Assembly: GCF_900103785.1 (NCBI RefSeq)
Contig: NZ_FNHE01000009.1
Coordinates: forward strand, 186,001-250,000
Direction of reading: 5' to 3'
Length of the DNA stretch: 64,000 bases
Source: Geodermatophilus siccatus
GTDB lineage: Bacteria; Actinomycetota; Actinomycetes; Mycobacteriales; Geodermatophilaceae
Of this stretch, positions 26,515-37,516 are shown piece by piece (the first letter of the stretch is position 1; each line of letters opens with the position of its first letter). The notes beneath the pieces are model-generated. The model had not been told where the DNA came from. It worked only from the letters and a program-made list of their open reading frames with translations, and ran no database searches. Position numbers and translations under genes: made by a program.

Positions 26515-27606
26515 TCAGTCGATGTGGACGTCCTTGAGCACTACCCCGCGGAAGGCGGCCAGCCGCTCGGCCGCCTCGGTGACCGCCTCCCGCGGCAGCG
26601 GCGCCCACAGCTCCACCGCCACGGTCAGCGTCGAGCCGGCCTTGCGCGGCCGCCAGGTGCCCGCGACCTCGCCGTCGGCCAGCACCGCGCCGGGCCGGCC
26701 GAGCACCGGCCACAGCGCCTTGGCCCGGCCCGGGTCGTCGACCAGCAGCGGCCGGTCGCGGGCCTGCAGGAACGGGTCGAACGGGCCGAGCAGCAACACG
26801 CCGGCCGCGGGCGGGACGTCGTCGACCCGGTCGGCGTCCTCGGCGAGCAGCCAGCGCCGCTCGCCGTCCACCGTCACCTCGACGGCGTCCTCCGGCCAGC
26901 GGGCCTGCACGTCCTTGACGGGTGCGTCGAGGTAGCCGGCCACGAGCTTCGGCGTCGCCGGGCCGAGCAGCCGCAGGTGGCCGCGGACCACGTCCAGGTG
27001 CGGCGGCACGGTCTCGGCGGGGGCCAGGCCCGGCACCGGACGCAGCACCGGCGGCGAGGTGCCCGGCTCCAGCTCGAGCCCGGCGCGCAGCGCGGCCAGC
27101 CGGAACGGCATCTCGTGGACGTGCACGGCACCGCACGGCCGGCAGGACCGCTGGTAGGGCTCGGGCAGCAGCTCGTTGAGCCGGCCGGACACCTCGCCCT
27201 TGACCATCGGCGCCGTGACCAGCGACCGCATGGCCGCGGCCACGGTGTCCAGCGCCTCGAGGTTGCCGATCCCCGCGGCCTCGAGCGGCCTGGCGGCGTC
27301 GAAGATGCGCTTGCCCGCGTCGGCGTCGGAGAACGGCGCGGTGGCCGCGACGACCCCGGGCAGGTCGGCCCGCCGGTAGAGGTGCGGGGCGCCGCGGATG
27401 GTCCACGCGGTGGCCAGCTCGTCGCCGTCGAGCGCCGCGGTGTCCACGCCGCGCAGCGCCAGCGCCCACAGCCCGCCGTCCGGCCCGGTGTCCTGGACGC
27501 CGAGGTCGAGGACGGCGGTGCCGGCCAGGTCGCCGGCGGCGCGGCCGATCTGCTGGGCGTGCACCCGCAGGTCGAGCACCTGCCGGCGGCTCAGCGTGCC
27601 GGCCAC
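26515..27606 (-). CDS. winged-helix DNA-binding domain protein (HTH_42, AlkZ/AlkX superfamily)
   Basis: A 363-aa protein of the HTH_42/DUF1006 superfamily, whose characterised members AlkZ and AlkX are DNA glycosylases that unhook crosslinks. Visible landmarks are [18 protein letters not shown] (about 66-83), a central [26 protein letters not shown] (about 270-285), and [17 protein letters not shown] near the end, the last two being typical of the fold. At the site of the AlkZ catalytic QxQ motif this protein reads GVQDTG, so the second Gln is absent. It is followed by the small acidic gene and preceded by the DUF1707 gene on the same strand. Glycosylase activity is possible, not shown. Confidence 0.8.
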   Translation of the reverse strand: MAGTLSRRQVLDLRVHAQQIGRAAGDLAGTAVLDLGVQDTGPDGGLWALALRGVDTAALDGDELATAWTIRGAPHLYRRADLPGVVAATAPFSDADAGKRIFDAARPLEAAGIGNLEALDTVAAAMRSLVTAPMVKGEVSGRLNELLPEPYQRSCRPCGAVHVHEMPFRLAALRAGLELEPGTSPPVLRPVPGLAPAETVPPHLDVVRGHLRLLGPATPKLVAGYLDAPVKDVQARWPEDAVEVTVDGERRWLLAEDADRVDDVPPAAGVLLLGPFDPFLQARDRPLLVDDPGRAKALWPVLGRPGAVLADGEVAGTWRPRKAGSTLTVAVELWAPLPREAVTEAAERLAAFRGVVLKDVHID

Positions 27607-27607
27607 G

Positions 27608-28039
27608 TCAGCGGCGCGGCCGGCCGATGCCGACGACGTAGAGGACGAGCAGGGCCGCGCCGGGGACCGACAGCCAGATCCACCACGGGTAGACGAACTG
27701 CCCGGTGGTGACCGAGACCAGCGTCCACACCGCGAGGTTCACCGCGGTGACGCTCGCCCAGATGATCGTCAGCACCCGCATCGCGGTGCCGGCGTCGTCG
27801 TCGGAGAACCGGCGGTCCAGCGGCGGCGGGGACGGCGGCTCGGGCGGCGGCTCGGGCAGGTCGCGGGTGACCCGGGACAGCTCGCCGCGGGTGCGGGCGG
27901 CCCAGACCGACTGCACGCGGGTGTCGAACTCGTGCAGGTCCAGCTGCCCGGCGGCGACGGCGCGGCGGAGCTTCTCCTGGACGGCGGCCCGCTCGGGGTC
28001 CGACACGCGCAGCTCGTCGGGGTGTACCGGCTCGATCAC
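27608..28039 (-). CDS. DUF1707 membrane protein
   Basis: A 143-aa protein. The N-terminal DUF1707 (SHOCT-like) helix pair is [32 protein letters not shown], with [16 protein letters not shown] (about residues 10-65). A Pro-rich linker follows, then two transmembrane helices (about 85-108 and 113-135). DUF1707 proteins are widespread in actinobacteria and of unknown function. Its stop lies 1 bp from the start of the winged-helix gene, so co-transcription is likely. It is divergent from the K+ channel gene. Confidence 0.88.
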   Translation of the reverse strand: MIEPVHPDELRVSDPERAAVQEKLRRAVAAGQLDLHEFDTRVQSVWAARTRGELSRVTRDLPEPPPEPPSPPPLDRRFSDDDAGTAMRVLTIIWASVTAVNLAVWTLVSVTTGQFVYPWWIWLSVPGAALLVLYVVGIGRPRR

Positions 28040-28154
28040 GGGCCGATCGTGGCACCGCGGCCGCCCGCCGTGGGTGGTGCGACGCGCGGCCGGGATGTGC
28101 GTGCCGCGGGGGAGGGGCTGGCCCGCGGCGGCCGTCCGGGACGACCCTGCGGGG

Positions 28155-28490
28155 ATGGTGGGTCTCCTCCTCCAGACCTACCGGCTCGTGCGGGCGGTCG
28201 TGCTGCTCGTGCGGCGGCCGGAGGGACGTGCGTTGGCCCTGCTGGTGGTCGTCCAGCTCGTCGGCGGGACCGTCTTCTACACGCTGAACGAGGGCTGGTC
28301 CTGGCTCGACTCGCTCTACGTCAGCGTGACGACGCTGGCCACCGTCGGGCTCGGCGACCTCGCGCCGGCGACCGACGCGGGGAAGCTCTTCACGATCGTC
28401 TTCATCTTCACCGGCGTCGGCCTGCTGGCGACCTTCATCTCGATGCTGGCCCAGCAGTTGCGGCCGGCACCGGAGCGCGACCGCGGCTGA
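28155..28490 (+). CDS. two-TM potassium channel (Ion_trans_2)
   Basis: A 111-aa minimal ion channel subunit. TM1 is at about 24-43 ([20 protein letters not shown]). Next is the pore helix [23 protein letters not shown] with selectivity filter TVGLGD at 63-68 (Leu in place of the more common Tyr), and TM2 at about 76-98. No RCK domain is attached, so gating is unassigned. It would assemble as a tetramer in the plasma membrane. The stop lies 1 bp from the convergent MarR gene. Confidence 0.9.
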   Translation: MVGLLLQTYRLVRAVVLLVRRPEGRALALLVVVQLVGGTVFYTLNEGWSWLDSLYVSVTTLATVGLGDLAPATDAGKLFTIVFIFTGVGLLATFISMLAQQLRPAPERDRG

Positions 28491-28491
28491 C

Positions 28492-28911
28492 TCACTCCTC
28501 GGCCAGCGTGCGCAGGATGCGGGCCAGCGTGGCGCGGTCGGCGGCGTCCAGCCGGGCGAACAGGTCGCGCGTGTCGGCGGCCCGGGCGGCGGTGATCTCG
28601 GCCTGCACCCGCCGTCCCTCCTCGGTGGGGGTGAGCACCACGGCCCGCCGGTCGGCGGGATCCGGCGTCCGCTCGACCAGCCCGCGGGCCTGCAGGGCGT
28701 CGGCGACCTCGGTGGCCGAGCGCGGCGCGATGTGCAGCGCCTCGGCGAGCTCGGAGAGGCGGACGCCGGACCGGTCGGTGACCACCCTCAGGGCGCGGAC
28801 GTGGTGGGGGGAGAGGTCCCAGGGCGCCAGCGCCTCCCGCCACCGCCGGCGCTGCCTGCGGGTGACCCGCACGAGCAGCTCGCCCAGGGTCTCGGCGTCG
28901 TCGTCGGGCAT
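28492..28911 (-). CDS. MarR-family regulator of the adjacent ABC exporter
   Basis: A 139-aa MarR protein. Dimerisation helices precede [32 protein letters not shown] as the winged-helix core, and the wing is [16 protein letters not shown] (the invariant DRR is present). It is transcribed divergently from an ABC half-transporter, with a small palindrome in the 68-bp gap, the standard layout of a multidrug efflux pump and its repressor. Start ATG 28911 has AGGA 8 nt upstream; GTG 28932 is an alternative that would overlap an AGGAGG. Confidence 0.9.
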   Translation of the reverse strand: MPDDDAETLGELLVRVTRRQRRRWREALAPWDLSPHHVRALRVVTDRSGVRLSELAEALHIAPRSATEVADALQARGLVERTPDPADRRAVVLTPTEEGRRVQAEITAARAADTRDLFARLDAADRATLARILRTLAEE

Positions 28912-28942
28912 GCCGGGAATCCTACCGGCCACCTCCTGGTTC

Positions 28943-28955
28943 CCTCACCATGAGG
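28943..28955. promoter_or_regulatory. palindrome in the divergent MarR/ABC promoter region
   Basis: CCTCA-CCA-TGAGG sits between the two divergent starts. Its right part continues as TGAGGTAG, which resembles the -10/half-site seen at the other MarR gene (14873). It is a probable repressor operator; short arms make it uncertain. Confidence 0.5.
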
Positions 28956-28979
28956 TAGCCTCAGCACCCGACACGGGAG

Positions 28980-30818
<1,839 letters not shown>

Positions 30819-30985
30819 GCCCACGCCTGCTGCGCGCCCCCACCCGGCACGACAGCGGCGGGGCACGTCCGGGAGCAGTGCGACGAGGTGGCCGCTGCCG
30901 GCTGGCCCGGTTCCGGGATCCGCTGACACCCTCCGGGGTGCTGGATCCCCCGGTGCACCGTCCCACCTACCCACGAGGAGCTGCG

Positions 30986-32188
30986 ATGACGCAGACGACG
31001 CAGGTGACAGAGAGCTTCAGCCAGGAGGCCGATGCGATCCTCGAGCGCTCGGTCGGGGGTGACGCGCCGGTCGCGGGCGTGGTCGCCATGGCGACCGACC
31101 GCGAGGGCAACGTCTACGAGGGGGCGGCCGGCGTCCGCCGCATCGGCGGGGACGTCCCCATGACGACCGACACGGTCTTCGCCCTGTTCTCCACCACCAA
31201 GGCCGTCACCGCCACCGCCGTCCTGCAGCTGGTGGAGGAGGGCCGGCTGGACCTCGATGCCCCCGCACGCACGTACGCACCGGCGATCGGCGAGCTCAAG
31301 GTGCTCGACGGGTTCGACGACGACGGCTCACCCCGACTGCGCGACCCGAAGCGGGAGATCACCACCAAGCACCTGCTCACCCACACCGCCGGCTTCGGCT
31401 ACGACTTCTTCAACGAGCACTACGCGCGGCTGGCCAGCGAGCACGGGCAGCCCAGCATCATCGCCGCGACCGAGGCCTGCCTGCAGACCCCGCTGCTGTT
31501 CGACCCGGGCGAGCGGTGGGAGTACGGCAGCAACATCGACTGGGCCGGCCAGGTGGTGGAGGGCGTCACCGGTGAACGGCTCGGCGACGTCTTCGCCGCG
31601 CGGATCTTCCTGCCCCTCGGGATGACCGAGACGACGTTCGAGCCGGACGACCGGCTGCAGGAACGCCGGGCGACGATGCACGCCCGGGGCGACGACGGGT
31701 CGCTGACGCCGATGGACGGCTGGGACCTGCCCCAGCCGCCGCAGGTGCACATGGGCGGGCACGGGCTCTACGGCACGGTCGGTGACTACATGCGCTTCAT
31801 CCGCATGTGGCTCGACGACGGCCGCGGGGAGGACGGCGCCGTCCTGGAGCCGGAGACCGTGCAGACGGCCGTGCAGAACCACCTCGGTGACCTCGAGGTG
31901 AGGATGCTGCCCGGGGTCATCCCCTCGCTGTCCAACGACGCGGAGTTCTTCCCCGGGCTGCCCAAGTCCTGGTCGCTGCCGTTCATGGTCAACGACGAGC
32001 CGGCGCCGACCGGCCGGCCCGCGGGCGCGCAGGGTTGGGCCGGACTGGGCAACCTCTTCTACTGGATCGACCGGGAGAACGGCTACGGCGGCTTCTGGGC
32101 GACGCAGGTCCTGCCGTTCGCGGACGCCACCTCCCTCGGCGGCTACCTGGAGTTCGAGACGGCGCTGTACGCGTCGCTGCGGCGCTGA
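30986..32188 (+). CDS. serine hydrolase, class C beta-lactamase fold
   Basis: A 400-aa beta-lactamase-related (PF00144) protein. The SxxK motif STTK is at residues 69-72, the YxN-type motif is YGSN (in [13 protein letters not shown]), and [13 protein letters not shown] is the usual conserved block. The third motif region is near [11 protein letters not shown]. There is no signal peptide, so it is more likely a cytosolic esterase (EstB/LovD-like) than a true beta-lactamase. The ATG follows CCACGAGGAGCTGCG. A strong terminator follows directly. Confidence 0.9.
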   Translation: MTQTTQVTESFSQEADAILERSVGGDAPVAGVVAMATDREGNVYEGAAGVRRIGGDVPMTTDTVFALFSTTKAVTATAVLQLVEEGRLDLDAPARTYAPAIGELKVLDGFDDDGSPRLRDPKREITTKHLLTHTAGFGYDFFNEHYARLASEHGQPSIIAATEACLQTPLLFDPGERWEYGSNIDWAGQVVEGVTGERLGDVFAARIFLPLGMTETTFEPDDRLQERRATMHARGDDGSLTPMDGWDLPQPPQVHMGGHGLYGTVGDYMRFIRMWLDDGRGEDGAVLEPETVQTAVQNHLGDLEVRMLPGVIPSLSNDAEFFPGLPKSWSLPFMVNDEPAPTGRPAGAQGWAGLGNLFYWIDRENGYGGFWATQVLPFADATSLGGYLEFETALYASLRR

Positions 32189-32192
32189 CCGA

Positions 32193-32236
32193 CGACAGCG
32201 GGCGGGACCGGGTCCTCCCGGTCCCGCCCGCTGTCG
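32193..32236. terminator. strong intrinsic terminator
   Basis: A perfect 20-bp stem (32193-32212 pairing with 32217-32236) closing a TCCT tetraloop, 5 bp after the serine-hydrolase stop and 40 bp before the convergent sortase stop. It probably serves both strands. Confidence 0.85.
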
Positions 32237-32277
32237 CGCGCGGTCGCCCCTCAGAGCGTGGGCGTCCAGGACTCCAG

Positions 32278-32934
32278 TCAGACCTCCTCGAGGGCCGCGG
32301 GGCCGTCGGGGACCTCGGCCTTGGGCACCGAGTCCTCGAGTTCACCGTGCACGACGAGCCGCTCGCGGGTGGAGAACTTCGGGTGGCAGGTGGTCATGGT
32401 GAGGAAGGCGCCGGTCGGCTCGCCGTTCGCCGCCCCGCCGGGCGTGGGGGCCACGACGCTGCTCTCGCTCGGGTCCACGATCGTCGTCGTCGTCACCCGG
32501 TAGACGTGCCACGCGTCCACGGTCTCCACGACGACCGGGTCACCGGGCGCGAGCAGGTCCAGGGAGAGGAACGGGCTGCCCCGGCCGACGCGGTGGCCGG
32601 CCATCGCGAAGTTCCCCCGCTCCCCGGGCAGGGCGGAGCCGACGTAGTGACCGGGCCCGTCCTCGAGCTCGTCCGGGTCGGTCCCCTCGACCACGGCGCG
32701 GGTCCAGTCCGCGCCGAAGCGCGGGACGTGCACGAAGGCGAAGGCCTGGCCGAGGTCGGGCTCGGGATCGGGCGTGCCGGTCGTCCAGTCCTCGCGGAGC
32801 TCCTCGGCGACCCGGTCCTGCGCCCGGTCGCTGGAGAGATCGGTCACCCAGACCTCGTAGACGACGAAGAGCAGCAGCACCGCGCCGGCGGTGACCGCGA
32901 GCTCGGAGAGCCCGCGGACGAGCGTGCGGATCAT
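32278..32934 (-). CDS. class E sortase
   Basis: A 218-aa sortase. An N-terminal signal-anchor helix at about 12-31 (AVTAGAVLLLFVVYEVWV) is followed by a linker and the sortase beta-barrel. The catalytic triad is visible: His114 in MAGHRVG, Cys183 in TMTTCHPKF, and Arg in STRERLVV at about 191. TTCHP and GHYVGSALPGERGN are typical of class E enzymes from high-GC Gram-positives. It cuts a C-terminal sorting motif and joins the protein to cell wall or polymerises it. The gene directly upstream encodes an LPNTG protein that is its likely substrate. Confidence 0.95.
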   Translation of the reverse strand: MIRTLVRGLSELAVTAGAVLLLFVVYEVWVTDLSSDRAQDRVAEELREDWTTGTPDPEPDLGQAFAFVHVPRFGADWTRAVVEGTDPDELEDGPGHYVGSALPGERGNFAMAGHRVGRGSPFLSLDLLAPGDPVVVETVDAWHVYRVTTTTIVDPSESSVVAPTPGGAANGEPTGAFLTMTTCHPKFSTRERLVVHGELEDSVPKAEVPDGPAALEEV

Positions 32935-32958
32935 CGGTCCCCCTGTCCGATGGCACGC

Positions 32959-32985
32959 CCCGCCCGCCGGGTGCCGGCGGGCGGG
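32959..32985 (-). terminator. hairpin between surface protein and sortase genes
   Basis: A perfect 12-bp stem (CCCGCCCGCCGG, 32959-32970 with 32974-32985) and a 3-nt loop in the 67-bp gap between the LPNTG protein stop and the sortase start. It could be a partial terminator that lowers sortase expression relative to its substrate. Confidence 0.5.
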
Positions 32986-33001
32986 ACGCGGGTGGCCACG
33001 A

Positions 33002-34165
33002 TCAGGACGCGGAGCCGGCCTTGCGCCGACGGCTCACGAGCAGCCCGGCGCCACCGCCGGCCAGGACCAGACCGCCGATCGCGGCCAGGCCCAGGACGTC
33101 GGCACCGGTGTTGGGCAGGGGGGTGCCGTACTCGGTCGGCTCCGCCGGGTCGGTCGGGCCGCCCGCGTCGGTCGCGGGGACGACGACCTCGCGGGTGGCC
33201 GTGGTGGAGGCGCCGTCGTCGTCGACGACGGTCAGCGTGACGGTGTAGGTGCCGGCGGCGGCGTACCGGTGCACGACCTCCTCGCCCTCGGCGGGGGCGG
33301 AGCCGTCACCGAAGCTCCACGTGAAACCGGCGATCTCGCCGTCGCTGTCGGTCGACCCGGCGGCGGAGAAGGTGAAGGTCGCGCCGGTGCTGGTGGCCGT
33401 GACGGCGGCGATCGGCGCCTGGTTGACCGGGTCGCCACCGGGCTCGCCACCGGGCTCGCCGCCCGGGTCGCCGCCCGGGTTCCCGCCGGGGCCACCGCCC
33501 GAGCCGGAGCTGAACCGGAACTCGTTGCACCCGAAGGTCAGACCGTGGACGACCACGTCGGCGCCCGGCTGGTCGATGAGCTGGAAGCCGAGGCTGGTCA
33601 CCGTGGCGTCGGGGTAGGCGGCGCTGATGTCGGCGAGGGTGCCCTCCTCGGGCGCCTCGGAGGCGTCCGGGTCCATCGCGGTCAGCGGGCCGAACGCGCT
33701 CTCCCAGACGTCGGTCGGCTCGCCCGCCCCGGGCGCCCAGTACACGAGGAGGTCCTCGCCTCCGGCGCCCGGCCCGTCGAGGTCGACGTAGAGCTCGTAC
33801 GTCGGGTGGTTGTCGAGGGGCTGCCCCGCAGCCGGCGTGGTGTCGAGGGCGTAGTTCGACTGCGCCGTCGCGTCGGCGAGCGCGATGTCCAGGCCGTCCA
33901 TGAACCAGGCGGCGTAGGCGGCCCCGTCCGGGTCGGCGTCGGCCGAGGGGGTCGTCATGCGCAGGCCCCCGGGGAGCACCTCGGCAGTGGCGCCGCCGCC
34001 CACCCCGCTGAGGGCGCCGGTGAAGGTGCTCTCGAGGCCTGCCGTGTCGAGCGTGGTGATCCCGCAGCCGGACGCCGAGGCGACGCCGGGCGCGGCCGTG
34101 CCGAGCAGGGCGGTGGTGCCGAGGGCGAGTGCCCCTGTGGTGACGAGACCGGTGGTGCGCTTCAC
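33002..34165 (-). CDS. LPNTG-anchored PKD-domain surface protein
   Basis: A 387-aa exported protein. The Sec signal peptide covers residues 1 to about 31 (KRTTGLV...GVASA). A unique N-terminal domain of about 190 residues is rich in Asp, Gly and Thr (FGCNEFRFSS at its end). A Gly-Pro linker with repeated GGxP units (about 238-258) and one PKD domain (about 260-340, FTWSFGDGSAPAEGEEVVHRY) come next. The C-terminus has LPNTG at 350-354, a hydrophobic helix and RRRK. It should be sorted to the wall by the sortase gene just downstream. GTG 34165 has GGGGGG upstream. The unique domain is not recognised; its role in adhesion is inference. Confidence 0.9.
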   Translation of the reverse strand: MKRTTGLVTTGALALGTTALLGTAAPGVASASGCGITTLDTAGLESTFTGALSGVGGGATAEVLPGGLRMTTPSADADPDGAAYAAWFMDGLDIALADATAQSNYALDTTPAAGQPLDNHPTYELYVDLDGPGAGGEDLLVYWAPGAGEPTDVWESAFGPLTAMDPDASEAPEEGTLADISAAYPDATVTSLGFQLIDQPGADVVVHGLTFGCNEFRFSSGSGGGPGGNPGGDPGGEPGGEPGGDPVNQAPIAAVTATSTGATFTFSAAGSTDSDGEIAGFTWSFGDGSAPAEGEEVVHRYAAAGTYTVTLTVVDDDGASTTATREVVVPATDAGGPTDPAEPTEYGTPLPNTGADVLGLAAIGGLVLAGGGAGLLVSRRRKAGSAS

Positions 34166-34415
34166 GATGACCCCCCGTGGTCGTGCACGCAGGGGCCGGC
34201 CGGCCCGTCCCCCGTCGGGCAGCAGAAGCGTCGAGGTGGGCGCGCGCCGTGGCACACCCCCGGACGCCCGCCCGGGTGACTCCCAGGCTGGGGGTCGGCC
34301 GCCGCGTCGTCACAGTGCGTGGCCAAGCGAGTGGCACCGATGAGTCGTCGGCCGGTTCGTCGTCCTACCCGCAGAGGCCGTCACCGGAGGCGGCCGGCAC
34401 CCGAGGAGGAGCGCC

Positions 34416-35054
34416 GTGCGACCGCTCGTCGTCACCGAGTTCACGACGCTGGACGGGGTCGTGCAGGCCCCCGGCGGCCCCGACGAGGACACCACCGGCG
34501 GCTTCGCGCACGGCGGCTGGCTGGTGCCGTTCTTCGACGAGACCCTGGGCGCGCAGATGGACGCCTGGTTCGCCGGCGTCGAGGACTTCCTGCTCGGGCG
34601 CGGGACCTACGAGATCTTCGCCGGGGCCTGGCCGCAGGCGCCGACGGAGGACGACCCGGTCGCCGAGGCGCTCAACACGCGCACCAAGCACGTCGCCTCG
34701 CGCACGCTGACCTCGCTCGAGTGGTCCGGCGCGCGGCTCGTGGAGGGCGACGTCGTCGAGGCGGTGCGCGCGCTCCGGGACCAGGACGGCGGCGAGCTGC
34801 AGGTGCACGGCTCGCCGGGCCTGGTGCAGACGCTGCTGCGCGCCGACCTGGTCGACGAGCTGCGCCTGGTCGTGGCGCCGGTGGTGCTGGGGGAGGGCAA
34901 GCGGCTGTTCGGCGACGGCGCGATCCCGCGGTCGTGGCGGCTGACCTCGTCGGCGGCCACGCCGACCGGGGTGCTGCTGTGCACCTACCGCCGGGGCGGC
35001 GAGGTCGAGACCGGCGCGATGGGCGCCGAGTACGGGGACGCCGTCAGCGGGTGA
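34416..35054 (+). CDS. RibD C-terminal/dihydrofolate-reductase-like protein
   Basis: A 212-aa protein of the RibD_C family: VVTEFTTLDGVVQAPGGPDEDTTGGF at the start, LLGRGTYEIFAGAWP, and ELQVHGSPGLVQTLLRADLVDELRLVVAPVVLGEGKRLF as the family core. It binds NADPH and is commonly annotated as a dihydrofolate reductase family protein, although the in vivo substrate is usually unknown. The GTG start has GAGGAG 7 nt upstream. It stands alone. Confidence 0.9.
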   Translation: MRPLVVTEFTTLDGVVQAPGGPDEDTTGGFAHGGWLVPFFDETLGAQMDAWFAGVEDFLLGRGTYEIFAGAWPQAPTEDDPVAEALNTRTKHVASRTLTSLEWSGARLVEGDVVEAVRALRDQDGGELQVHGSPGLVQTLLRADLVDELRLVVAPVVLGEGKRLFGDGAIPRSWRLTSSAATPTGVLLCTYRRGGEVETGAMGAEYGDAVSG

Positions 35055-35465
35055 GCGCCGGCAGCGTCCCCGGCGACCTCGTCTGCGCGCGGCGCCCAGC
35101 ACCATCCGCGCCGCCTGGCGGCGCGACGGCAGGGACCAGAGGAACGACGGCACCCGGCCCGTGTACGGTGCCCAGCCCCGCCTCGTGGCCCGTCCCAGCT
35201 GGGTCACGGCCCGCCCCGGCCCGAGGCTGGCGGTCGACCCCCAGGCCGGCGTAGCGGAGCGGGCGGGTTCGCCGCGCCCGCTCGGCACGCGCGATGGTGC
35301 GACCCACCCTCGTGCCGAACGCCTCCCTGGGCACGGGCTCCTCTCGTCCTCGTCGTCCGTCGGCGGGGAACGAGGGGACCTGGAAGGCGTCTCACACCGA
35401 CGGGGGAAGGTCGGCGGGACGGCGGTGGTTGCCCATGCCAACACCAGCTGAGGGGTTTGGAGCAC
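35055..35465. other. 411-bp intergenic stretch without a convincing gene
   Basis: Several overlapping open frames exist on both strands but none has a ribosome site, a domain or the third-position GC pattern expected of one clear frame. A minus-strand reading around 35.1-35.3 kb looks faintly protein-like but could not be tied to a family. The last ~100 bp should carry the promoter of the LLM oxidoreductase; no confident box was found. Confidence 0.5.
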
Positions 35466-36458
35466 ATGAGCATCCCGTTGTCCGTCCTCGACCTGGCGCC
35501 GATCTCGAAGGGTCAGACGCCGGGCGAGAGCATCGCGGCGAGCGTCGCGCTGGCCCAGCGTGCGGAGCAGGCCGGCTACCGCCGCGTCTGGTACGCCGAG
35601 CACCACAACATGCCGACCATCGCCTCCTCGGCGACCAGCGTGCTCATCGCGCACGTCGGCGCGCACACCTCGTCCATCCGGCTGGGCGCCGGCGGCGTCA
35701 TGCTGCCCAACCACTCGCCGCTGACGATCGCCGAGCAGTTCGGCACCCTCGAGGCCGTCCACCCGGGCCGCATCGACCTGGGGCTGGGCCGGGCGCCGGG
35801 CTCGGACCAGAACACGATGTACGCGCTGCGCCGCGACCCGCGCTCGGCCGACCGCTTCCCGCAGGACGTGCTCGAGCTGCAGGGCTACCTGACCGGCGAG
35901 ACCAAGGTGCCCGGCGTCGACGCCGTCCCCGGCAAGGGCTCGAACGTGCCGCTGTACATCCTGGGCTCGTCGATGTTCGGCGCCACGCTCGCCGCCGCGC
36001 TGGGCCTGCCGTACGCCTTCGCCTCGCACTTCGCGCCGGCGATGCTGAAGCCCGCGGTCGAGGCCTACCGGCGCGAGTTCACGCCGTCGGCGCAGCTCGA
36101 CCGGCCGTACGTGATCGCGGGGGTCAACGCGGTGGCGGCCGACAGCCGCGAGGCCGCGGAGTCCGCGTACGCCGCCGTCCGCCGGACGCTGGCCGTCGGC
36201 CTGTTCGGCCGGGGCAGGCAGCTGTCGGACGACGAGGCGCAGCTGCTGCTCGACGGCGGCGCCGGGCTGCACGTCGACACGATGCTGACCCACACCGCCG
36301 TCGGCACGCCGGCCGAGGTGCGCGAGTACCTGACCGGCTTCGCGCGGGAGGCCGACGCCGACGAGCTGATCGTCGCCCACCAGTTCCCCGGGGTGGAGGG
36401 CCGGCTGCGGTCGGTGCAGCTCACCGCCGAGGCGATGAAGACCGTCGCCGCCGCCTGA
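35466..36458 (+). CDS. LLM-class flavin-dependent oxidoreductase
   Basis: A 330-aa luciferase-like monooxygenase (MsnO8/YhbW-like subgroup). It opens with [19 protein letters not shown]. It also has [19 protein letters not shown], with the EHH signature, then [23 protein letters not shown] and [14 protein letters not shown], all diagnostic for the group. It forms an (alpha/beta)8 barrel using FMNH2 from a partner reductase or F420. The substrate is unknown. Start ATG 35466 has GGAG 5 nt upstream. A terminator hairpin follows. Confidence 0.93.
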   Translation: MSIPLSVLDLAPISKGQTPGESIAASVALAQRAEQAGYRRVWYAEHHNMPTIASSATSVLIAHVGAHTSSIRLGAGGVMLPNHSPLTIAEQFGTLEAVHPGRIDLGLGRAPGSDQNTMYALRRDPRSADRFPQDVLELQGYLTGETKVPGVDAVPGKGSNVPLYILGSSMFGATLAAALGLPYAFASHFAPAMLKPAVEAYRREFTPSAQLDRPYVIAGVNAVAADSREAAESAYAAVRRTLAVGLFGRGRQLSDDEAQLLLDGGAGLHVDTMLTHTAVGTPAEVREYLTGFAREADADELIVAHQFPGVEGRLRSVQLTAEAMKTVAAA

Positions 36459-36463
36459 CGAAG

Positions 36464-36500
36464 GACGAGGGCCCCTGCCGCCGCGGGAGGGGCCCTCGTC
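36464..36500. terminator. intrinsic terminator between convergent genes
   Basis: A perfect 13-bp stem (GACGAGGGCCCCT at 36464-36476 with 36488-36500), 5 bp after the LLM stop and 9 bp before the transglycosylase stop. It serves both convergent genes. Confidence 0.8.
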
Positions 36501-36509
36501 GTCGGTGCG

Positions 36510-36911
36510 TCAGTACCAGTTGTTGGCCTGGTGGAAGGCCCACGCGTTGCAGGCGGTGTCGTAGCGCTCGTCGATGTAGATGAGGCCCGCGTCGATCTGC
36601 AGGTACGGGTCCGAGGTCTTGGCGATGCCGGTGGTGGCCCAGGTCGCGTCCAGGAACTGGGCGATGCCGTACGCGGTGCTCGTCGGGTTCTGCGCGGTGG
36701 GGTTCCAGTTGCTCTCCGCCTCCCAGAGCAGGTCGAGGCAGTCGAACTGGGCAGCGCTCCTGAACTGGCTCGCCGCGTAGTCCTTGTAGGCCTGTTTCGC
36801 GGACGCCGCGTGGGCGACCGACTCGCCGGTGGCGGTCAGCGCGACCGTCATGGCGCCCGCAGCGGTGAGCAGGTGCAGGGCGCGACGGGGGGTCCGGGTG
36901 TGCGCGTGCAT
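36510..36911 (-). CDS. secreted transglycosylase-like (SLT fold) small protein
   Basis: A 133-aa secreted protein. The signal peptide (HTRTPRRALHLLTAAGAMTVALTATGE...) is probably cleaved after SVAHA, at about residue 35. The mature part has the lysozyme-like SLT pattern: FDCLDLLWEAESNWNPTAQNP with the catalytic Glu in WEAESNW, then STAYGIAQFLDATWATTG, and a terminal YIDERYDTACNAWAFHQANNWY. Such short enzymes cleave peptidoglycan and are often wall-remodelling or resuscitation-like factors. AGGAGG lies 8 nt before the ATG. It is separated from the polyketide operon by a hairpin, so it is likely an independent unit. Confidence 0.88.
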   Translation of the reverse strand: MHAHTRTPRRALHLLTAAGAMTVALTATGESVAHAASAKQAYKDYAASQFRSAAQFDCLDLLWEAESNWNPTAQNPTSTAYGIAQFLDATWATTGIAKTSDPYLQIDAGLIYIDERYDTACNAWAFHQANNWY

Positions 36912-37027
36912 CGGGCAGTCCTCCTGGGCGATCTGCGGAGGGCGCACGCCGTGGGCCGGCGCGCGCCGGTGGCGGGTCGTACGGGGTCGGGCCGGTGCTG
37001 ACCGGAGCCTGGACGGGGCAGGGGTGA

Positions 37028-37056
37028 CCGCCGGCCCGGGGGTCCCGGGCCGGCGG
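37028..37056 (-). terminator. terminator of the polyketide operon
   Basis: A perfect 13-bp stem (CCGCCGGCCCGGG at 37028-37040 with 37044-37056) and a GGT loop, 13 bp after the stop of the last operon gene (VOC protein). Confidence 0.75.
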
Positions 37057-37069
37057 CCGACCGCGACGG

Positions 37070-37501
37070 TCAGGTGGTGACCGGGGCGCAGTCGCGGTCG
37101 TCGGAGTAGTGCGGGGTGGCCGCGAGCCCCTGCAGGCCGAGCAGGTTGTCGAAGGGGTCGATCACGACCGCGGTGACGAACGGCCCGTGGGGCGTGCGCC
37201 CTTGGTACTCCTTCGCGCCCATCTCCTGCAGGCGGGCGAGCGTGGCGTCGAGGTCGTCGACCCGCCAGTGCACGATCACGCCGCCCGGCCCGGCCACGGT
37301 GCCGGGCGGGGCCTTGGTGCGGTCGGCTATGGCGAGCTCGGCCCCCGAGTCGCCGACGGCGAACTTGGCGTACTGGACGCGTCCGCCGGGCCCGGGCCGG
37401 GTGAAGAACGGGCCCGCGCCCAGGAGGTCGGTGTACCAGTCGGTGGCCGCGGCCACGTCGTCGACCAGGTAGATGAGGGTGGAGATCCCGCGCAGGGTCA
37501 T
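37070..37501 (-). CDS. VOC/glyoxalase-like protein, last gene of the PKS operon
   Basis: A 143-aa protein with two beta-alpha-beta-beta-beta units of the vicinal oxygen chelate fold: LIYLVDDVAAATDWYTDLLGAGPFF in the first half and VIVHWRVDDLDATLARLQEMGAKE, ending AVVIDPFDNLLGLQG, in the second. Typical metal-ligand spacing is present in part (His in VHW, Asp/Glu elsewhere). VOC proteins in polyketide clusters may be dioxygenases, isomerases or resistance binders; which applies is not known. It lies 15 bp behind the double TcmI cyclase gene. Confidence 0.82.
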   Translation of the reverse strand: MTLRGISTLIYLVDDVAAATDWYTDLLGAGPFFTRPGPGGRVQYAKFAVGDSGAELAIADRTKAPPGTVAGPGGVIVHWRVDDLDATLARLQEMGAKEYQGRTPHGPFVTAVVIDPFDNLLGLQGLAATPHYSDDRDCAPVTT

Positions 37502-37516
37502 CGTCGGCACCCGCCC

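Noticed and set aside
30986-32188. Antibiotic-resistance beta-lactamase
   Set aside because: SxxK and Tyr motifs fit PF00144, but there is no signal peptide and the third motif differs. An esterase-like role is more likely. The same applies to 57228-58349.
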